Below, in pieces: positions 37,812 through 47,650 of a stretch of 64,000 bases of DNA. The notes under the pieces are model-generated. The model was given only the letters and a program-made list of their open reading frames with translations. It searched no databases and was not told the origin of the DNA. The DNA lies in NCBI RefSeq assembly GCF_000969985.1, contig NZ_CP009526.1:3410001-3474000 (forward strand), given 5' to 3'. Source of the stretch: Methanosarcina barkeri str. Wiesmoor (GTDB taxonomy: Archaea > Halobacteriota > Methanosarcinia > Methanosarcinales > Methanosarcinaceae). Within the stretch, counting starts at the first letter, position 1; the number at the start of each line of letters is the position of its first letter. Both the position numbers and the translations under genes were made by a program.

Positions 37812-39596
37812 TTATCCAAGGTCTGCCGCAATACGAAGAGGAGCTATATAGTTCACTACCTGGAGGGCTACACTTTCAAGAAAATTACGTACGTTCTGTG
37901 GAATCCTGTCTGTAGTATGAGAAGCAAAATTAAGGCTGCCTATAATTTCTCCTCTGTGCTTCATAGGAAGCACGGCTACTGAAGTAATTTTTTCATTTTT
38001 AATTAAATCTGCCATTTCATCTGCAAAAAAATCCATCCTGTAAACCGGCTTTTCAGTCCAGATCTGCCGAGCTTCAGGGGAATCTGCTCTATATATCGAA
38101 ATACTTGCCACGAATTCGGGAGAGAGTCCACGATGTGCAACCAGATTAATCTGATCCAGGAGTTCGTCTTTCAAGTATATTCCTGCGGCATCTATCTCTT
38201 CTATTTTCAGACAGGCATTAAGGATCTGGTTAAGCATGGTCTGAAGATTCCAGGTAGTACTGAGGGCTACTCCCAGCTCTCTCTGGATTTCGAGCATTTT
38301 CTCAGCCTCTTTTTTCCCAGTGACATCGATGATTATTCCCTGAAAATGAGTGACCTTGCCTGTACTGTTTCGCTGGATAAACGTTCGGTCTTCGACCCAG
38401 CGTATACTGCCGTTTCCTGTAATAATTCTATATTCCATCTCGAAGGAATCGTATCCTTCTCTTACTGAGCGTGCCAGACTTTCGACAACAGTATGAATAT
38501 CTTCTCTATGGATTATGTCCCCATAAAGTACTCTTCCGGAGAGAAAGTCTTCTACTGAGTACCCAAACTGCATTACGTTTTCAGAAATATAATCTACAGG
38601 CCAGTTTTCTAAATTTGCAGGCAAGTTTTCTATATTTTTCCTTAGAAAAGCTACTGCCGGACTTTTGTTAATTATACTTTTCAGCATTTCCTGCGTTTTT
38701 AGTGATTTTCTCAGGGCTTTTTCAGTTTTCTTTCTATGGGTTATATCCAGTACTATTCCCTGAAAGCAGGTTACTTTCCCTTCTATATCCCTCTGGATGA
38801 ATGTTCTCTCGTTTACCCACAACATATCTCCGGCTTTTGTAAAAATTCTGTACTCAGAGTTGAAGCTTACCTCCCCGTTCTGAATGCTCCTGTCAAGCTC
38901 CTCTCCCACTCTTTTCAGGTCATCAGAGTGTATGATTCTTCCGTACTGAATTTTCTGTGATAGAAAGTCATCAACCGTGTATCCAAACTGTACAACATTA
39001 TCTGATACAAAAATTGCAGGCCAGTACTTCTCATTTTTCCAGAGAAAGACCACTGCAGGACTATTATTAACTGCTGTAATCAACACTTTCTGCATCTTAA
39101 TAGTTTCTTCCAGTTCTTCTTCACCTTTTTTCCGCCTGGTGATATCGAGCACTACTCCCTGGAAGTGTGTCGCCTCTCCGCTTGTATTTCTCTGGATAAA
39201 GGTCCTTTCGTTTATCCATCGGATATCTCCTGCTTTTGTTATAATCCTGTATTCCAAGCTGAAAGCAGAAACCCCACTTTTTACTTTTTTCTTAAACTCC
39301 TCTTCGACCTCTTTGAGGTCATCGAAATATATTAAATCTTTATATCGCGTCCTGCCAGAAGTGAAATCTTCTACCGAGTATCCAAATTTCCCCACATTTT
39401 CGGAGACAAACTCCACAGGCCAGTTATCTTTATTCTTCCAGAGAAAAAGCACTACATGACTATTATTGATCATCATTCTCAGAGTTTCTTCTTTTTCCAG
39501 GGCTGCGTGAAGAGCTTCTCCTCCTATGTCGTTTTTACTACCTGCGGTCTGGAAGTTCGCATTTAAAGTTTCATAATCCTCCGACACCTCATCCAT
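37812..39596 (-). CDS. PAS-PAS-PAS-GAF sensor protein without kinase domain
   Basis: 594 residues. Three PAS-PAC modules at about 38-160, 170-290 and 305-430 share WPV-x-F/Y-V/I-SENV and EYRIIT-x-G-x-I-RWV-x-RTFIQR blocks. A GAF domain is at about 450-590 (ELGVALSTTWNLQTMLNQIL, VAVLPMKHRGEIIGSLNFAS). No histidine kinase or HATPase block follows: the gene stops right after the GAF domain. No signal peptide or membrane helix is present, so it is cytosolic. It probably senses redox or a small ligand and passes the signal to a separate protein, or it is a truncated kinase. Confidence 0.88.
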   Translation of the reverse strand: MDEVSEDYETLNANFQTAGSKNDIGGEALHAALEKEETLRMMINNSHVVLFLWKNKDNWPVEFVSENVGKFGYSVEDFTSGRTRYKDLIYFDDLKEVEEEFKKKVKSGVSAFSLEYRIITKAGDIRWINERTFIQRNTSGEATHFQGVVLDITRRKKGEEELEETIKMQKVLITAVNNSPAVVFLWKNEKYWPAIFVSDNVVQFGYTVDDFLSQKIQYGRIIHSDDLKRVGEELDRSIQNGEVSFNSEYRIFTKAGDMLWVNERTFIQRDIEGKVTCFQGIVLDITHRKKTEKALRKSLKTQEMLKSIINKSPAVAFLRKNIENLPANLENWPVDYISENVMQFGYSVEDFLSGRVLYGDIIHREDIHTVVESLARSVREGYDSFEMEYRIITGNGSIRWVEDRTFIQRNSTGKVTHFQGIIIDVTGKKEAEKMLEIQRELGVALSTTWNLQTMLNQILNACLKIEEIDAAGIYLKDELLDQINLVAHRGLSPEFVASISIYRADSPEARQIWTEKPVYRMDFFADEMADLIKNEKITSVAVLPMKHRGEIIGSLNFASHTTDRIPQNVRNFLESVALQVVNYIAPLRIAADLG

Positions 39597-39639
39597 CTAT
39601 ACAATCACCTTCACAAAATTCTTTAATATCCCATTCCTG

Positions 39640-39860
39640 TTCTTCTGTGTACTTACTTTATATGTTCTTGCTTTATGTGTACTTACTTTATGTGTACTTA
39701 CTTTATGTGTACTTACTTTATGTGTTTTTACTTTATGTGTACTTACTTTATGTGTTTTTACTTTATATGTTCTTAATTTCTGTGTCCTTGCTTTCTGCGT
39801 TCTTTTTTTCTGTGTTCTTACGTTCTGCGTTCTTGCTTTTTATCTGTATTTCGTTTATAT
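39640..39860. repeat. 15-bp tandem array and decayed continuation
   Basis: The unit ACTTACTTTATGTGT is repeated about eight times (clearest at 39650-39775) with variants (TTTTTACTTTATGTG), then degrades into TTCTGTGTTCTT-type repeats. A plus-strand frame here only encodes the repeat (LLYVYLLYVYLL) and is not a gene. Confidence 0.9.
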
Positions 39861-39862
39861 AA

Positions 39863-41006
39863 TTACATTCCCATCAAATATCAATTTTTTAGTTACAGTA
39901 TGCTAGTTTTTTATAATTATTAATGCTAAAAGCGATAACTATAAATTAATCAGTTTTTTTAGCTCCCCCATACCTAGCTTTATATGTCGAATTCTGTTTT
40001 ATCCCTATAATCGAAAAATATATATAGTAGAATAACGGTAATAAGAATCCGTACTCCTGATTTGTGGAAGTAAGTCTGCAGCTAGAGAAACTTTGGTGTT
40101 ATATTTCCATTATTATACCACCATAGATATAGTCTCAAAATCTGGATGTCTGCCATGAACCCCATTACTAATCCGACATGTAAAATAAAAGATCTCAAAA
40201 AGAGACTTTTATCGGCAAGCGTGAAGCTAAAGTGGATTTCTAAAGGACGATACAGTGATTGAGTAAACCGATAAATCTGGAGTACAATAAAGAAAAATGG
40301 CAAAAACCCTCAAAAATGGCAAAAAGTCTGAAACAACATAAAACCTCCATTAAAGATCTGCAGTAGGGTATGAGGGAGATCCTACTTCAGTTTCTTTATA
40401 CTTATTATATTGCGATCCTGGTTTTGGAGAAATCGGCTATTTCAAAATTGCATTTGGAGAGGTCGAAGATTCCGAAATTACACCTGCTAAGAGTCATTAA
40501 ATAAGTACTCAAATGAAAAAAAGAAAAAACTGTGAACGGACATAAGCCTCTCATGGTTAATTTTTGCATCTTGTTTTTCGGGTGTGATCTTGTAGATGTG
40601 GTCCAGAGCAGGCCCGTTCACTATGCAATTGATACAAAAATCTGATTAATTATATAAATATTTGGATGTTATTATATAATCTTGCCTTTTTGTGAAAACA
40701 TTAGAAACTTTTACGGTTCAAACATAGACTATTATCCAATTATGATATATATTATTAAAATAGAGTTTTTTTCCATAAAATTCTTCACTTAGATTTTCAA
40801 GGCCAGATTTATATTCCAGCAGAATTACAGTTAATTTCATTAATTATCTTATCATCCAGCCCCTTTGTGATTATGCCCCCAAGTTTTCAGTACATTCTTC
40901 TTTCTATTTTACAACTCTTTTCTCCCCAACCTGTTTATACTATGAAGTTTTTTCCTATCTATACATTATACTTAGTTTTTATCATGAAACTTTAAGGAGA
41001 TTTATA
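39863..41006. other. Long intergenic stretch upstream of ilvD
   Basis: No convincing gene is present. A minus-strand frame at 40082-40303 has no ribosome site or recognisable family. Bases 40532-40621 form a hairpin candidate (separate entry). The ilvD start is preceded by AAGGAGATTTATA at 40994-41006. Confidence 0.5.
40532..40621 (+). other. Inverted repeat enclosing 74 nt, possible structured RNA
   Basis: GTGAACGG (40532-40539) pairs with CCGTTCAC (40614-40621). The enclosed segment is G/T-rich with TCTTGTTTTTCGGGTGTGAT. The overall layout recalls the hairpin elements at 30.7 and 31.1 kb, but without the CCCCAA motifs. Strand and transcription are unknown. Confidence 0.3.
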
Positions 41007-42668
41007 ATGAGAAGCGATATCATCAAAGAGGGACCTGAACGTGCTCCCAACCGTTCACTTCTGAAAGCGACAGGAGTCACAGATTCCGAGATGAGGAAAC
41101 CATTCATCGCAGTCGTTAATTCCTGGAACGATATAATTCCTGGCCATATTCACCTGAATAAACTTGCTGAGGCTGTAAAAGCCGGAATCAGGAACGCCGG
41201 AGGAGTTCCTTTTGAATTCCATACTATAGGAGTCTGCGATGGAATTGCAATGGGACATGAAGGTATGAAATATTCCCTTCCCAGCAGAGAAGTTATTGAG
41301 GACACGATAGAACTTATGGTTAAAGCCCATCAGTTTGATGGGATTGTCCTTATTCCCACATGTGACAAGATCGTGCCGGGTCACCTGATGGCAGCAGGCA
41401 GACTTGATATCCCTGCAATTGTCGTAACCGGAGGGCCTATGCTTCCTGGTTATGTCGATGACAAATATACAGACCTGATCTCGGTTTTCGAAGGAGTGGG
41501 TGCTTACAGCACAGGCAAACTCTCAGAACGTGATCTTAAAAGGCTTGAAAATCTTTCCTGTGGAGGAGCCGGATCCTGTGCAGGGATGTTTACCGCAAAC
41601 ACTATGGCCTGTGTAACCGAAGCACTTGGTCTGAGCCTTCCAGGCTGTGCAACTGCTCACGCAGTGGATGCAAAAAAGGCCCGCATTGCCAAGGAATCCG
41701 GTGAGCGTATCGTCGAAATGGTAAAAGAGAACCTGACTCCCAGAAAGATTGTCACTTTTAAGTCTTTTGAAAACGCCATAATGGTAGACATGGCAGTCGG
41801 AGGGAGCACAAATACCACTCTGCACCTTCCTGCCCTTGCCCACGAATTCGGGCTGAATCTTCCTCTTGAAAAATTTGATGAATTGAGCAGAGAAACCCCT
41901 CACCTGATATCGCTTCGCCCTGGCGGCCCTAATTTTATGCTACACTTTGACAGGGCAGGCGGGGTTCAGGCAGTCATGCAGAGGCTTTCCTCCAAACTTC
42001 ACCTGGATCAGCTTACAGTAAATGGCAAGACTATCGGGGAAAACTTGAACGAGTTTGAGATTATTAACCCGAAGCTCAATAAAGAGATAATTGCAACTCT
42101 TGAAAAGCCTATACATGCCGAAGGAGGAATTGCAGTCCTTAAAGGCAACCTTGCCCCTAACGGTTCGGTCGTAAAACAGGCAGCTGTTGACCCTAAAATG
42201 CGCGTTCATACAGGCCCTGCCAAAGTTTATGACTGTGAAGAAGATGCTATGGAAAATATCCTTGCAGGCAATGTAAAACCTGGAGATATTGTAGTTATCC
42301 GCTACGAAGGCCCGAAAGGAGGGCCTGGAATGAGGGAAATGCTTGCGGCTACAGCCGCAATAGGAGGTATGGGCCTGCTGGAGTCAGTTGCTCTGGTAAC
42401 TGACGGACGCTTTTCAGGAGGCACACGTGGGCCATGTATAGGACATATCTCTCCCGAAGCAAGCGAAGGAGGGCCAATTGCCCTGGTAAAAGATGGGGAT
42501 ATGATAGAGATTAATATTCCTGAAAGAGTTCTGAACCTTAAAGTCTCAGAAGAAGAGCTTGAGCAAAGAAAGGCGGCATTCGTACCTCCAAAAAAGGAAG
42601 TTACAGGCTACCTTGCAAGGTACCAGCGTTCCGTTCACTCTGCAAATACAGGCGGAATAGTGGACTGA
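41007..42668 (+). CDS. ilvD: Dihydroxy-acid dehydratase
   Basis: 553 residues, full length. It converts 2,3-dihydroxy-isovalerate (and the isoleucine analogue) to 2-keto acids in branched-chain amino acid synthesis. Iron-sulfur ligands are visible in the three classic blocks: [25 protein letters not shown] and [18 protein letters not shown]. The C-terminal [20 protein letters not shown] is also invariant in the family. It is monocistronic, with a strong AAGGAG site and a hairpin terminator downstream. Confidence 0.96.
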   Translation: MRSDIIKEGPERAPNRSLLKATGVTDSEMRKPFIAVVNSWNDIIPGHIHLNKLAEAVKAGIRNAGGVPFEFHTIGVCDGIAMGHEGMKYSLPSREVIEDTIELMVKAHQFDGIVLIPTCDKIVPGHLMAAGRLDIPAIVVTGGPMLPGYVDDKYTDLISVFEGVGAYSTGKLSERDLKRLENLSCGGAGSCAGMFTANTMACVTEALGLSLPGCATAHAVDAKKARIAKESGERIVEMVKENLTPRKIVTFKSFENAIMVDMAVGGSTNTTLHLPALAHEFGLNLPLEKFDELSRETPHLISLRPGGPNFMLHFDRAGGVQAVMQRLSSKLHLDQLTVNGKTIGENLNEFEIINPKLNKEIIATLEKPIHAEGGIAVLKGNLAPNGSVVKQAAVDPKMRVHTGPAKVYDCEEDAMENILAGNVKPGDIVVIRYEGPKGGPGMREMLAATAAIGGMGLLESVALVTDGRFSGGTRGPCIGHISPEASEGGPIALVKDGDMIEINIPERVLNLKVSEEELEQRKAAFVPPKKEVTGYLARYQRSVHSANTGGIVD

Positions 42669-42700
42669 GCTTTCTATGGTTATTTAATAACTTTATCTTC

Positions 42701-42727
42701 GGAGGGTTTCGTCCTTCCTCTTTTTTA
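42701..42727 (+). terminator. Hairpin plus T-tract after ilvD
   Basis: GGAGGG (42701-42706) and CCTTCC (42713-42718) form a 6-bp stem with one G-U pair, followed directly by CTTTTTT. It lies 33 bp past the ilvD stop. Confidence 0.65.
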
Positions 42728-43432
42728 ATTTTCTCCAGGCTTTAAATTCACTGTTCTTGAAGAACTCGAAGTTCTATAAGTTCGTTATGTTCTTGAAACT
42801 CTGGAGAATTTGTGAAGGAATTTATGAATATCTTCATTTCGGCTAAACTCTACAACATGCCCTTGTACGTGGAAAACTGCATGTGACCAGCACGGTTCTT
42901 AAAGAGCATATATGCAACAAGTGTGCCAGTAGCAGGACAAGCATCACATCTGACCCTGAAGATATCCGGACATTTAAATGAAAATCATTGAATGAATAAG
43001 TGGAACTCTTTCTAGAAAAAGAGACTACGAAAATAACTATGTAATTCTGCTTTCCGGCAGAACTTCAAACCAGATACAAAACAGAAAAATATAATACCTA
43101 AATTAGTCCTCTTCAACGAACGAAGAATAGTTTCTTTTACCTGCAAATAAGTCACCTTGGCTTAGCTCAAATCTTCTCATAATTCAGCCATCTTGAGCGC
43201 AACCATTACGATGTTGATCTTGTCGTCACTGAGATTTTCGGTCAAGCCTTTTTTCAAAGGGGTTGTGATCACACCGATAAGGTTTGGGGATAAGGGTCTC
43301 AAACCTAACCGTTACTCGGCTTTTCACTCAAGCATTTTTTAAAGACTTGTGAACAACAGTGTATTCAAAAGGCTTGCGGACAACAGTGTATTCAAAAGGC
43401 TTACAGGCAAGCAATTTTTTAAAAGGCTTGAT
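42728..43432. other. Intergenic stretch with repeat fragments
   Basis: Bases 43181-43196 match the dispersed repeat (CATAATTCAGCCATCTTGAG). Bases 43330-43430 hold direct repeats of ACAACAGTGTATTCAAAAGG. A short plus-strand frame around 42850-42980 (RGKLHVTSTVLKEHICNKCA) may be a relic but has no start or family. No gene was seen. Confidence 0.5.
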
Positions 43433-44230
43433 TTATTCATGTGGTATTTGGGTAATCCGAGTAGAATTCCTGAGCAACTCATCAAAAAGCTCACTTCCAA
43501 ACTGAAGAGCTAAAGGCTCGTAACCTATCAGGCTTTCTCTATCGAAATGCTTCTGACTTTTTGGGAATAGGGAAATCATGACAAATCTGTCGGTTACGGT
43601 AAGATTTGCAATCTGGAGTTCTCCTAAGTAGAGGAAAAGCTTCACATTTTTAAAAACCAGCATATTCTGGAGGTCTTCGAGGTAATCCTTAGAATAGTAC
43701 TCAAAAACAGGTCCAGACATAAGAAAAGAAAGCTTGACTCCATCTCTGGCAAGTTCCTGACACATCGAAATGAGCGAGGGATCAAAATAGGCTATACATT
43801 CAAGAATACTACTCGATTTAGAGAGGTTTTCAACAATCTCCGGATCAAGCTCAAACATCCTGTCCAGATCTGGCTGAATCAGTTTACACTTACCGAGTTC
43901 TCCAAGCCGCATTCGGAAAGAAGGAGGAATTCCCTGAAAATTTCTTTCAACCCAATAATCAAAATTGTCCTCAAAGACGTCAATTATGCTGACGAGAGGC
44001 TGCATCTTTTCAACAAGGACCTTCCCTATAAGTGAGAGGCTGTAGTTTTTGTCTTCCTGAACAACCAGGGATTTTTCTTTTAATTTTTTAATCTGAGGTA
44101 AAATGGCAGTGGACGTTACCGCAAGGGCTTCCTTGATCTCATCTATATTTTTCGGCCCGTCTTTCAGAAAGAGCAATAAATGCTTTCGCTTGTCGGAAAG
44201 AAAAATCAACTCTAGAAGTTCTAATTGCAA
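43433..44230 (-). CDS. FilR1-type HTH regulator (DUF1724), copy 1
   Basis: 265 residues. The winged-helix domain is at residues 5-75 (RKHLLLFLKDGPKNIDEIKEAL, STAILPQIKKLKEKSLV). The middle FilR1/DUF1724 domain follows (FDYWVERNFQGIPPSFRMRL, LGKCKLIQPDLDRMFELDPE). The family includes MreA and the Msr regulators of methanol-specific methyltransferases in M. acetivorans. The target is unknown. TTG start 44230 follows GGAGACTGAAGGG. A paralogue is at 52504-53328. Confidence 0.88.
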   Translation of the reverse strand: MQLELLELIFLSDKRKHLLLFLKDGPKNIDEIKEALAVTSTAILPQIKKLKEKSLVVQEDKNYSLSLIGKVLVEKMQPLVSIIDVFEDNFDYWVERNFQGIPPSFRMRLGELGKCKLIQPDLDRMFELDPEIVENLSKSSSILECIAYFDPSLISMCQELARDGVKLSFLMSGPVFEYYSKDYLEDLQNMLVFKNVKLFLYLGELQIANLTVTDRFVMISLFPKSQKHFDRESLIGYEPLALQFGSELFDELLRNSTRITQIPHE

Positions 44231-44496
44231 CCCTTCAGTCTCCTGTTGAATTTTATATAGCTAAAGAGATAAGAGCTGTCAAAGGTATATAAGTTACTAC
44301 TGTTTTCAACTTTATAAGCAAATAACTTTTAAAAGTATTAGTTTATTAACTGTATTGATCAAATAGACTGAAAAAGTTTTCTAAAAAAGTTACCCCTGTT
44401 TCGCCTTAATTCAGAATTAAACAAAAAATAAAGAGTAAATGAAAAACTACCAATTTTATAAAAGTAGTATAAAAGAGATAATAATTAAAAAACATA

Positions 44497-44570
44497 CAGA
44501 GTCTCCCCGCCCTGGAAAGTTCACGCTACTTTCCAGGATCAGGGAACCTATTCAGGCTCCTTAAATTTAA
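44497..44570 (+). ncRNA. Candidate small RNA with strong stem-loop
   Basis: A perfect 10-bp stem, CCTGGAAAGT (44511-44520) and ACTTTCCAGG (44528-44537), with a 7-nt loop is followed by a weaker stem GGAACC/GGCTCC at about 44546-44562. Upstream on the plus strand, AGTATAAAAGAG near 44466-44477 is a TATA box about 25-30 bp before position 44497. The region is intergenic and encodes no protein. It could alternatively be a bidirectional 3' end structure for the DUF1699 gene on the minus strand. Confidence 0.45.
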
Positions 44571-44676
44571 TATTTAAGCCGGAATCTAGATAATAAAGGA
44601 CATTTTCAAAGATTTGAAACTATTTATATGACTTTACCTGCACTCAAGAACCAGAAATTCCTAGTCTGATACTGAT

Positions 44677-45084
44677 TCAGGCAGAAGCTTCTTTGGTCAG
44701 GATATAAGCAACCATCTCAGGATTGAGTTTGCTCTCCCTTGCAACCTTTTCTTCTATTCTTTCAGCAGGTGTCCCCTCAGATTTTAGCTCCCTTATTTTC
44801 TCAATGACTGAGGAAGGAATACTGTAGTATTCGTTAATATCCTTCCTGTGGCCCCAGACGTCGCCTTCGATAAGCTGGATCCTCTGCATCTCAAGGAACA
44901 TTTCTATAGATTTCGAAACCGTGCGCCTATAAGATTTGGGCAACTGAATTACCTCAATTTTCGGACAGGTTTCAACGAGTGCAAAAATATCCTTGTTCGA
45001 AGGCCTGAAGGCCAGATGAACAACACGCTCATTAGGATTGAGAGTAAATATTTCCTCTCTAGAACTAACTACTCTAATCTTCAT
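44677..45084 (-). CDS. DUF1699 family protein
   Basis: 135 residues, soluble: MKIRVVSSREEIFTLNPNE, then HLAFRPSNKDIFALVETCP and IQLPKSYRRTVSKSIEMFL. A C-terminal helical part (VIEKIRELKSEGTPAERIEE) follows. The family is restricted to Methanosarcinales as far as I know and is uncharacterised. GGGGGAATC lies eight bases before the ATG. It may be regulated with the nearby FilR1-type gene, but a 446-bp gap with a hairpin separates them. Confidence 0.85.
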   Translation of the reverse strand: MKIRVVSSREEIFTLNPNERVVHLAFRPSNKDIFALVETCPKIEVIQLPKSYRRTVSKSIEMFLEMQRIQLIEGDVWGHRKDINEYYSIPSSVIEKIRELKSEGTPAERIEEKVARESKLNPEMVAYILTKEASA

Positions 45085-45939
45085 ATATGTGATTCCCCCA
45101 CTATAAAGTTCTTGTTTTTTACCTCAATATAAACTACTTATACTTATTATAAATATTTATCTACCCGCGCTTTTAATTTTTACGTAGTTACCAAGTCTTC
45201 GATATCCGTTTTAGTCCTCATAAAGGCCGGTAAAAGCCTGGAAAGAATAAGACCTGCAAAAATAATCATAACTCAGAAATTTTAGTCCTTGCGAGGATTT
45301 TCTCAGCAAAGAAATAAAAGAAAAAAACAAAAACCTGTTTCTGAAAGTGCTCCCTGAAAATGCTCCCTAAATGTACTCCTGAAAGACTCCAAACACAGAG
45401 ATACTATACTCATGAAGTTTGAGAAATATTCTAGCAATAAAACATTGCGAGTATAACCATCCAGTACCGCAAAATCCGGAAAGAAAAACCACCCTGCTAT
45501 TATATAATACTTGATGTCAGGTCATCTGGCAGCTTCATACTTCATAGGAAGAGCTAGAAATCCAGAAATTAAAAACAAAAACAGGAAATAATTTTGGAAG
45601 AAAGATATTCTTTGAGACATACAATTGCCCCAGAAAAGAAAAAAATAAGGACCGAAGTTACCTCATACTGGAAAAGTAAGGTATCAGCCTACTGCTTATA
45701 TCTTTTTCCGATTACCTATTAGCACAAACTTTACGATAAACTTCTAATTTCTGACCTCCTTTAAATAAAAAATTATTAGGAGATTCGGCATTTGGTCAGT
45801 TGAATATGTTATCACTTTAGAATCCTGAACTAAGAATACGATTTTTCGGACTTTTTTTCCAAAAAGATCGGAGTTTCTATTCCTTACAGACTTTTTTAGC
45901 TCCTGAAAGACACATATAGAGAATTGAAGATAAGAAAGA
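45085..45939. other. AT-rich gene-free stretch
   Basis: No convincing gene. A minus-strand frame at 45744-45956 overlaps the start of the transposase relic antisense and is not supported. The segment near 45890-45940 may contain more decayed transposase (YRELK-like frame). Confidence 0.5.
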
Positions 45940-46470
45940 GTAGGAGTGGCAAGCAATTGACGGTGCTATGACAAAAGCACTATTAGGTGTACCAGGACCG
46001 GAGCTAATCCAGCTAATCATAGCAAAAAAGGTACAAAAAGGAGTATTTTAACAGATGGTAAAGGTATACCACTTTAAATAACTGTTGATGGAGCAAATCG
46101 TCACGATAAAAAGCTTGTAAAAAGGACATTAGATGCCATTATTGTTGAAAGACTTTCTCCAGATGAGGAAATTCAGAATATGTGTATGGATAAAGGATAT
46201 AATTTTCCTGATATCAGAGGATTGGTCAAAGAAGATGGTTATACTGCCTGGTTATAATACCCATATCAAAAGTCGTGGAGAAGAAAACATCAGAATAGAG
46301 ATACCATGTTTTAGGGCAAGAAAGTGGGTTGTAGAAAGGGCACATTCATGGCTAAATAGATTCATAAGACTGCTTATAAGATGGGAAAAGAAAATTGAGA
46401 ATTATCTTGCTATGCTTCATTTCGCATGTGCATGAATAACATTCAGAACAGCAGGATTTTTCGGATAGGT
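45940..46470 (+). pseudogene. IS5-like transposase remnant (C-terminal half)
   Basis: Read across three frames: EWQAIDGAMTKALLGVPGP, then KGIPLGITVDGANRHDKKL (shifted), KRTLDAIIVERLSPDEEIQN, MDKGYNFPDIRGLVKEDGY, and finally SRGEENIRIEIPCFRARKW with VVERAHSWLNRFIRLLIRWE. These are the DDE blocks of the IS5 family. Several frameshifts and the missing N-terminal half show it is dead. The element's right end (TTTTTCGGATAGGTTC, 46454-46469) closely resembles the ends of the four MITEs in this window. Confidence 0.85.
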
Positions 46471-46529
46471 TCTAAGTAAGAAATAATATTTTTGAGAGAA
46501 TATCTTCCAGTAGATATTGGAATTTTTTT

Positions 46530-46958
46530 TCATACTCTTACTTCAGTATTTACGCGAAGTGGGATGATTTCACCTGATTGAGGATCTTCATAGTATAATC
46601 TTATAACTACTGTAGAGAACTGATGAGGTATCTCAATTTTAACTGTATTTTCAATTTGTTTATCGATAATTACTTTAAACATATACTCTTTTTTTTCTCG
46701 AGAGAACTTTAAACTTAAAGGACGAGATCGTACCAAATCACTTTTAGGTTCCAGAGTATACGTCTCATTTATTATTAATTTGTTATGCTGATCAGTTACT
46801 TGAATTTCCACTTCATGACTCTTAACGTCATGATTATGTATACTTAAAAAATGTGCTGGAGGCCCATTAATTATAAACAGAAAAAATATATAAAAAAATA
46901 GAGTAATTATAAAAAGAACTGTCACAATGATAAATTTATTCTTAATTTTAATAGCCAA
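46530..46958 (-). CDS. Unknown protein with one N-terminal membrane helix (142 aa)
   Basis: Residues 8-31 form a hydrophobic segment (FIIVTVLFIITLFFYIFFLF). The rest, about 110 residues, is predicted beta-rich and faces outside (HDVKSHEVEIQVTDQHNKL, NTVKIEIPHQFSTVVIRLYY), like a small Ig-type domain. No cysteines and no known family. It lies between an IS remnant and MITEs and may be strain-specific. Confidence 0.65.
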   Translation of the reverse strand: MAIKIKNKFIIVTVLFIITLFFYIFFLFIINGPPAHFLSIHNHDVKSHEVEIQVTDQHNKLIINETYTLEPKSDLVRSRPLSLKFSREKKEYMFKVIIDKQIENTVKIEIPHQFSTVVIRLYYEDPQSGEIIPLRVNTEVRV

Positions 46959-47033
46959 TTACCTCATCCTCTAGAGTTTCATATTTCTAATAAATACACT
47001 TAGGTTCTAAAGTTTCATATTTCGAGCCTGTCC

Positions 47034-47153
47034 CAAAAGCCACTATATTATCAATAGTTGGGAATTTTCAGAATCGTTTTCATGATCTTGAGCTTGATTG
47101 ATTATTCAAAATACAAGGCTCAAAAAGCAACTTTTAAGTTTTGGGATGAGCTC
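47034..47153. mobile_element. MITE, copy 3 of 4 (120 bp)
   Basis: Ends are GAGCCTGTCCCAAAAG and GTTTTGGGATGAGCTC, with TTC flanking both sides as a 3-bp target duplication. The 22-bp segment ATAAATACACTTAGGTTCTA occurs on both sides (from about 46989 and 47159), so the insertion site has also been duplicated. It carries no gene. Confidence 0.8.
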
Positions 47154-47339
47154 TTCCAATAAATACACTTAGGTTCTAAACAACTAATATTTAGTAACGG
47201 CTTCTAAGCAATTATATTCAATCAATTAAACTTCTTAACAAAAACCCTATTATATTTTAAAGATTTCATGACTTATATTATGAAATCTGAATGCATAAAT
47301 ATTGCTCTTAAATTATTTAATTAAGTAAGAGTAAACAAT

Positions 47340-47481
47340 GAGCTTATCCCAAAACCAGCTTTATACTCAAAATTGATAGAAGTTTCAGAACAATTTCCTG
47401 TGATCAAAACGTGATCAAAAACTTATTGATTATTCTGAATTCCAGATTCGGAAAAGCAGTTTTGAGTTATGGGATAAGCTC
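47340..47481. mobile_element. MITE, copy 4 of 4 (142 bp)
   Basis: Ends are GAGCTTATCCCAAAAC and GAGTTATGGGATAAGCTC, with AAT on both outer sides. The interior differs from the other copies and includes its own short palindrome (GTGATCAAAACGTGATCA). The remaining intergenic sequence of 46959-47650 shows no gene. Confidence 0.8.
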
Positions 47482-47650
47482 AATAAGTAATCTTCAATGC
47501 GCTCAATTGTCTAATCTAAATTAATATTTAGGTGAGTAGAGCCAAATAAATATTTTATATAGTGTGAAAAAATTTAAAAAAATAAATAAGTTAATTAATT
47601 CGATTTTCTTATTTTTAGAAATCTAATTAGATAATGGTCTTACCAGATTT

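Noticed and set aside
39647-39862. Plus-strand frame encoding LLYVYLLYV-type repeats
   Set aside because: Product of a 15-bp minisatellite with no ribosome site.
40082-40303. 73-codon minus-strand hydrophobic frame
   Set aside because: No ribosome site, no recognisable family, and hydrophobicity is expected of AT-rich DNA.
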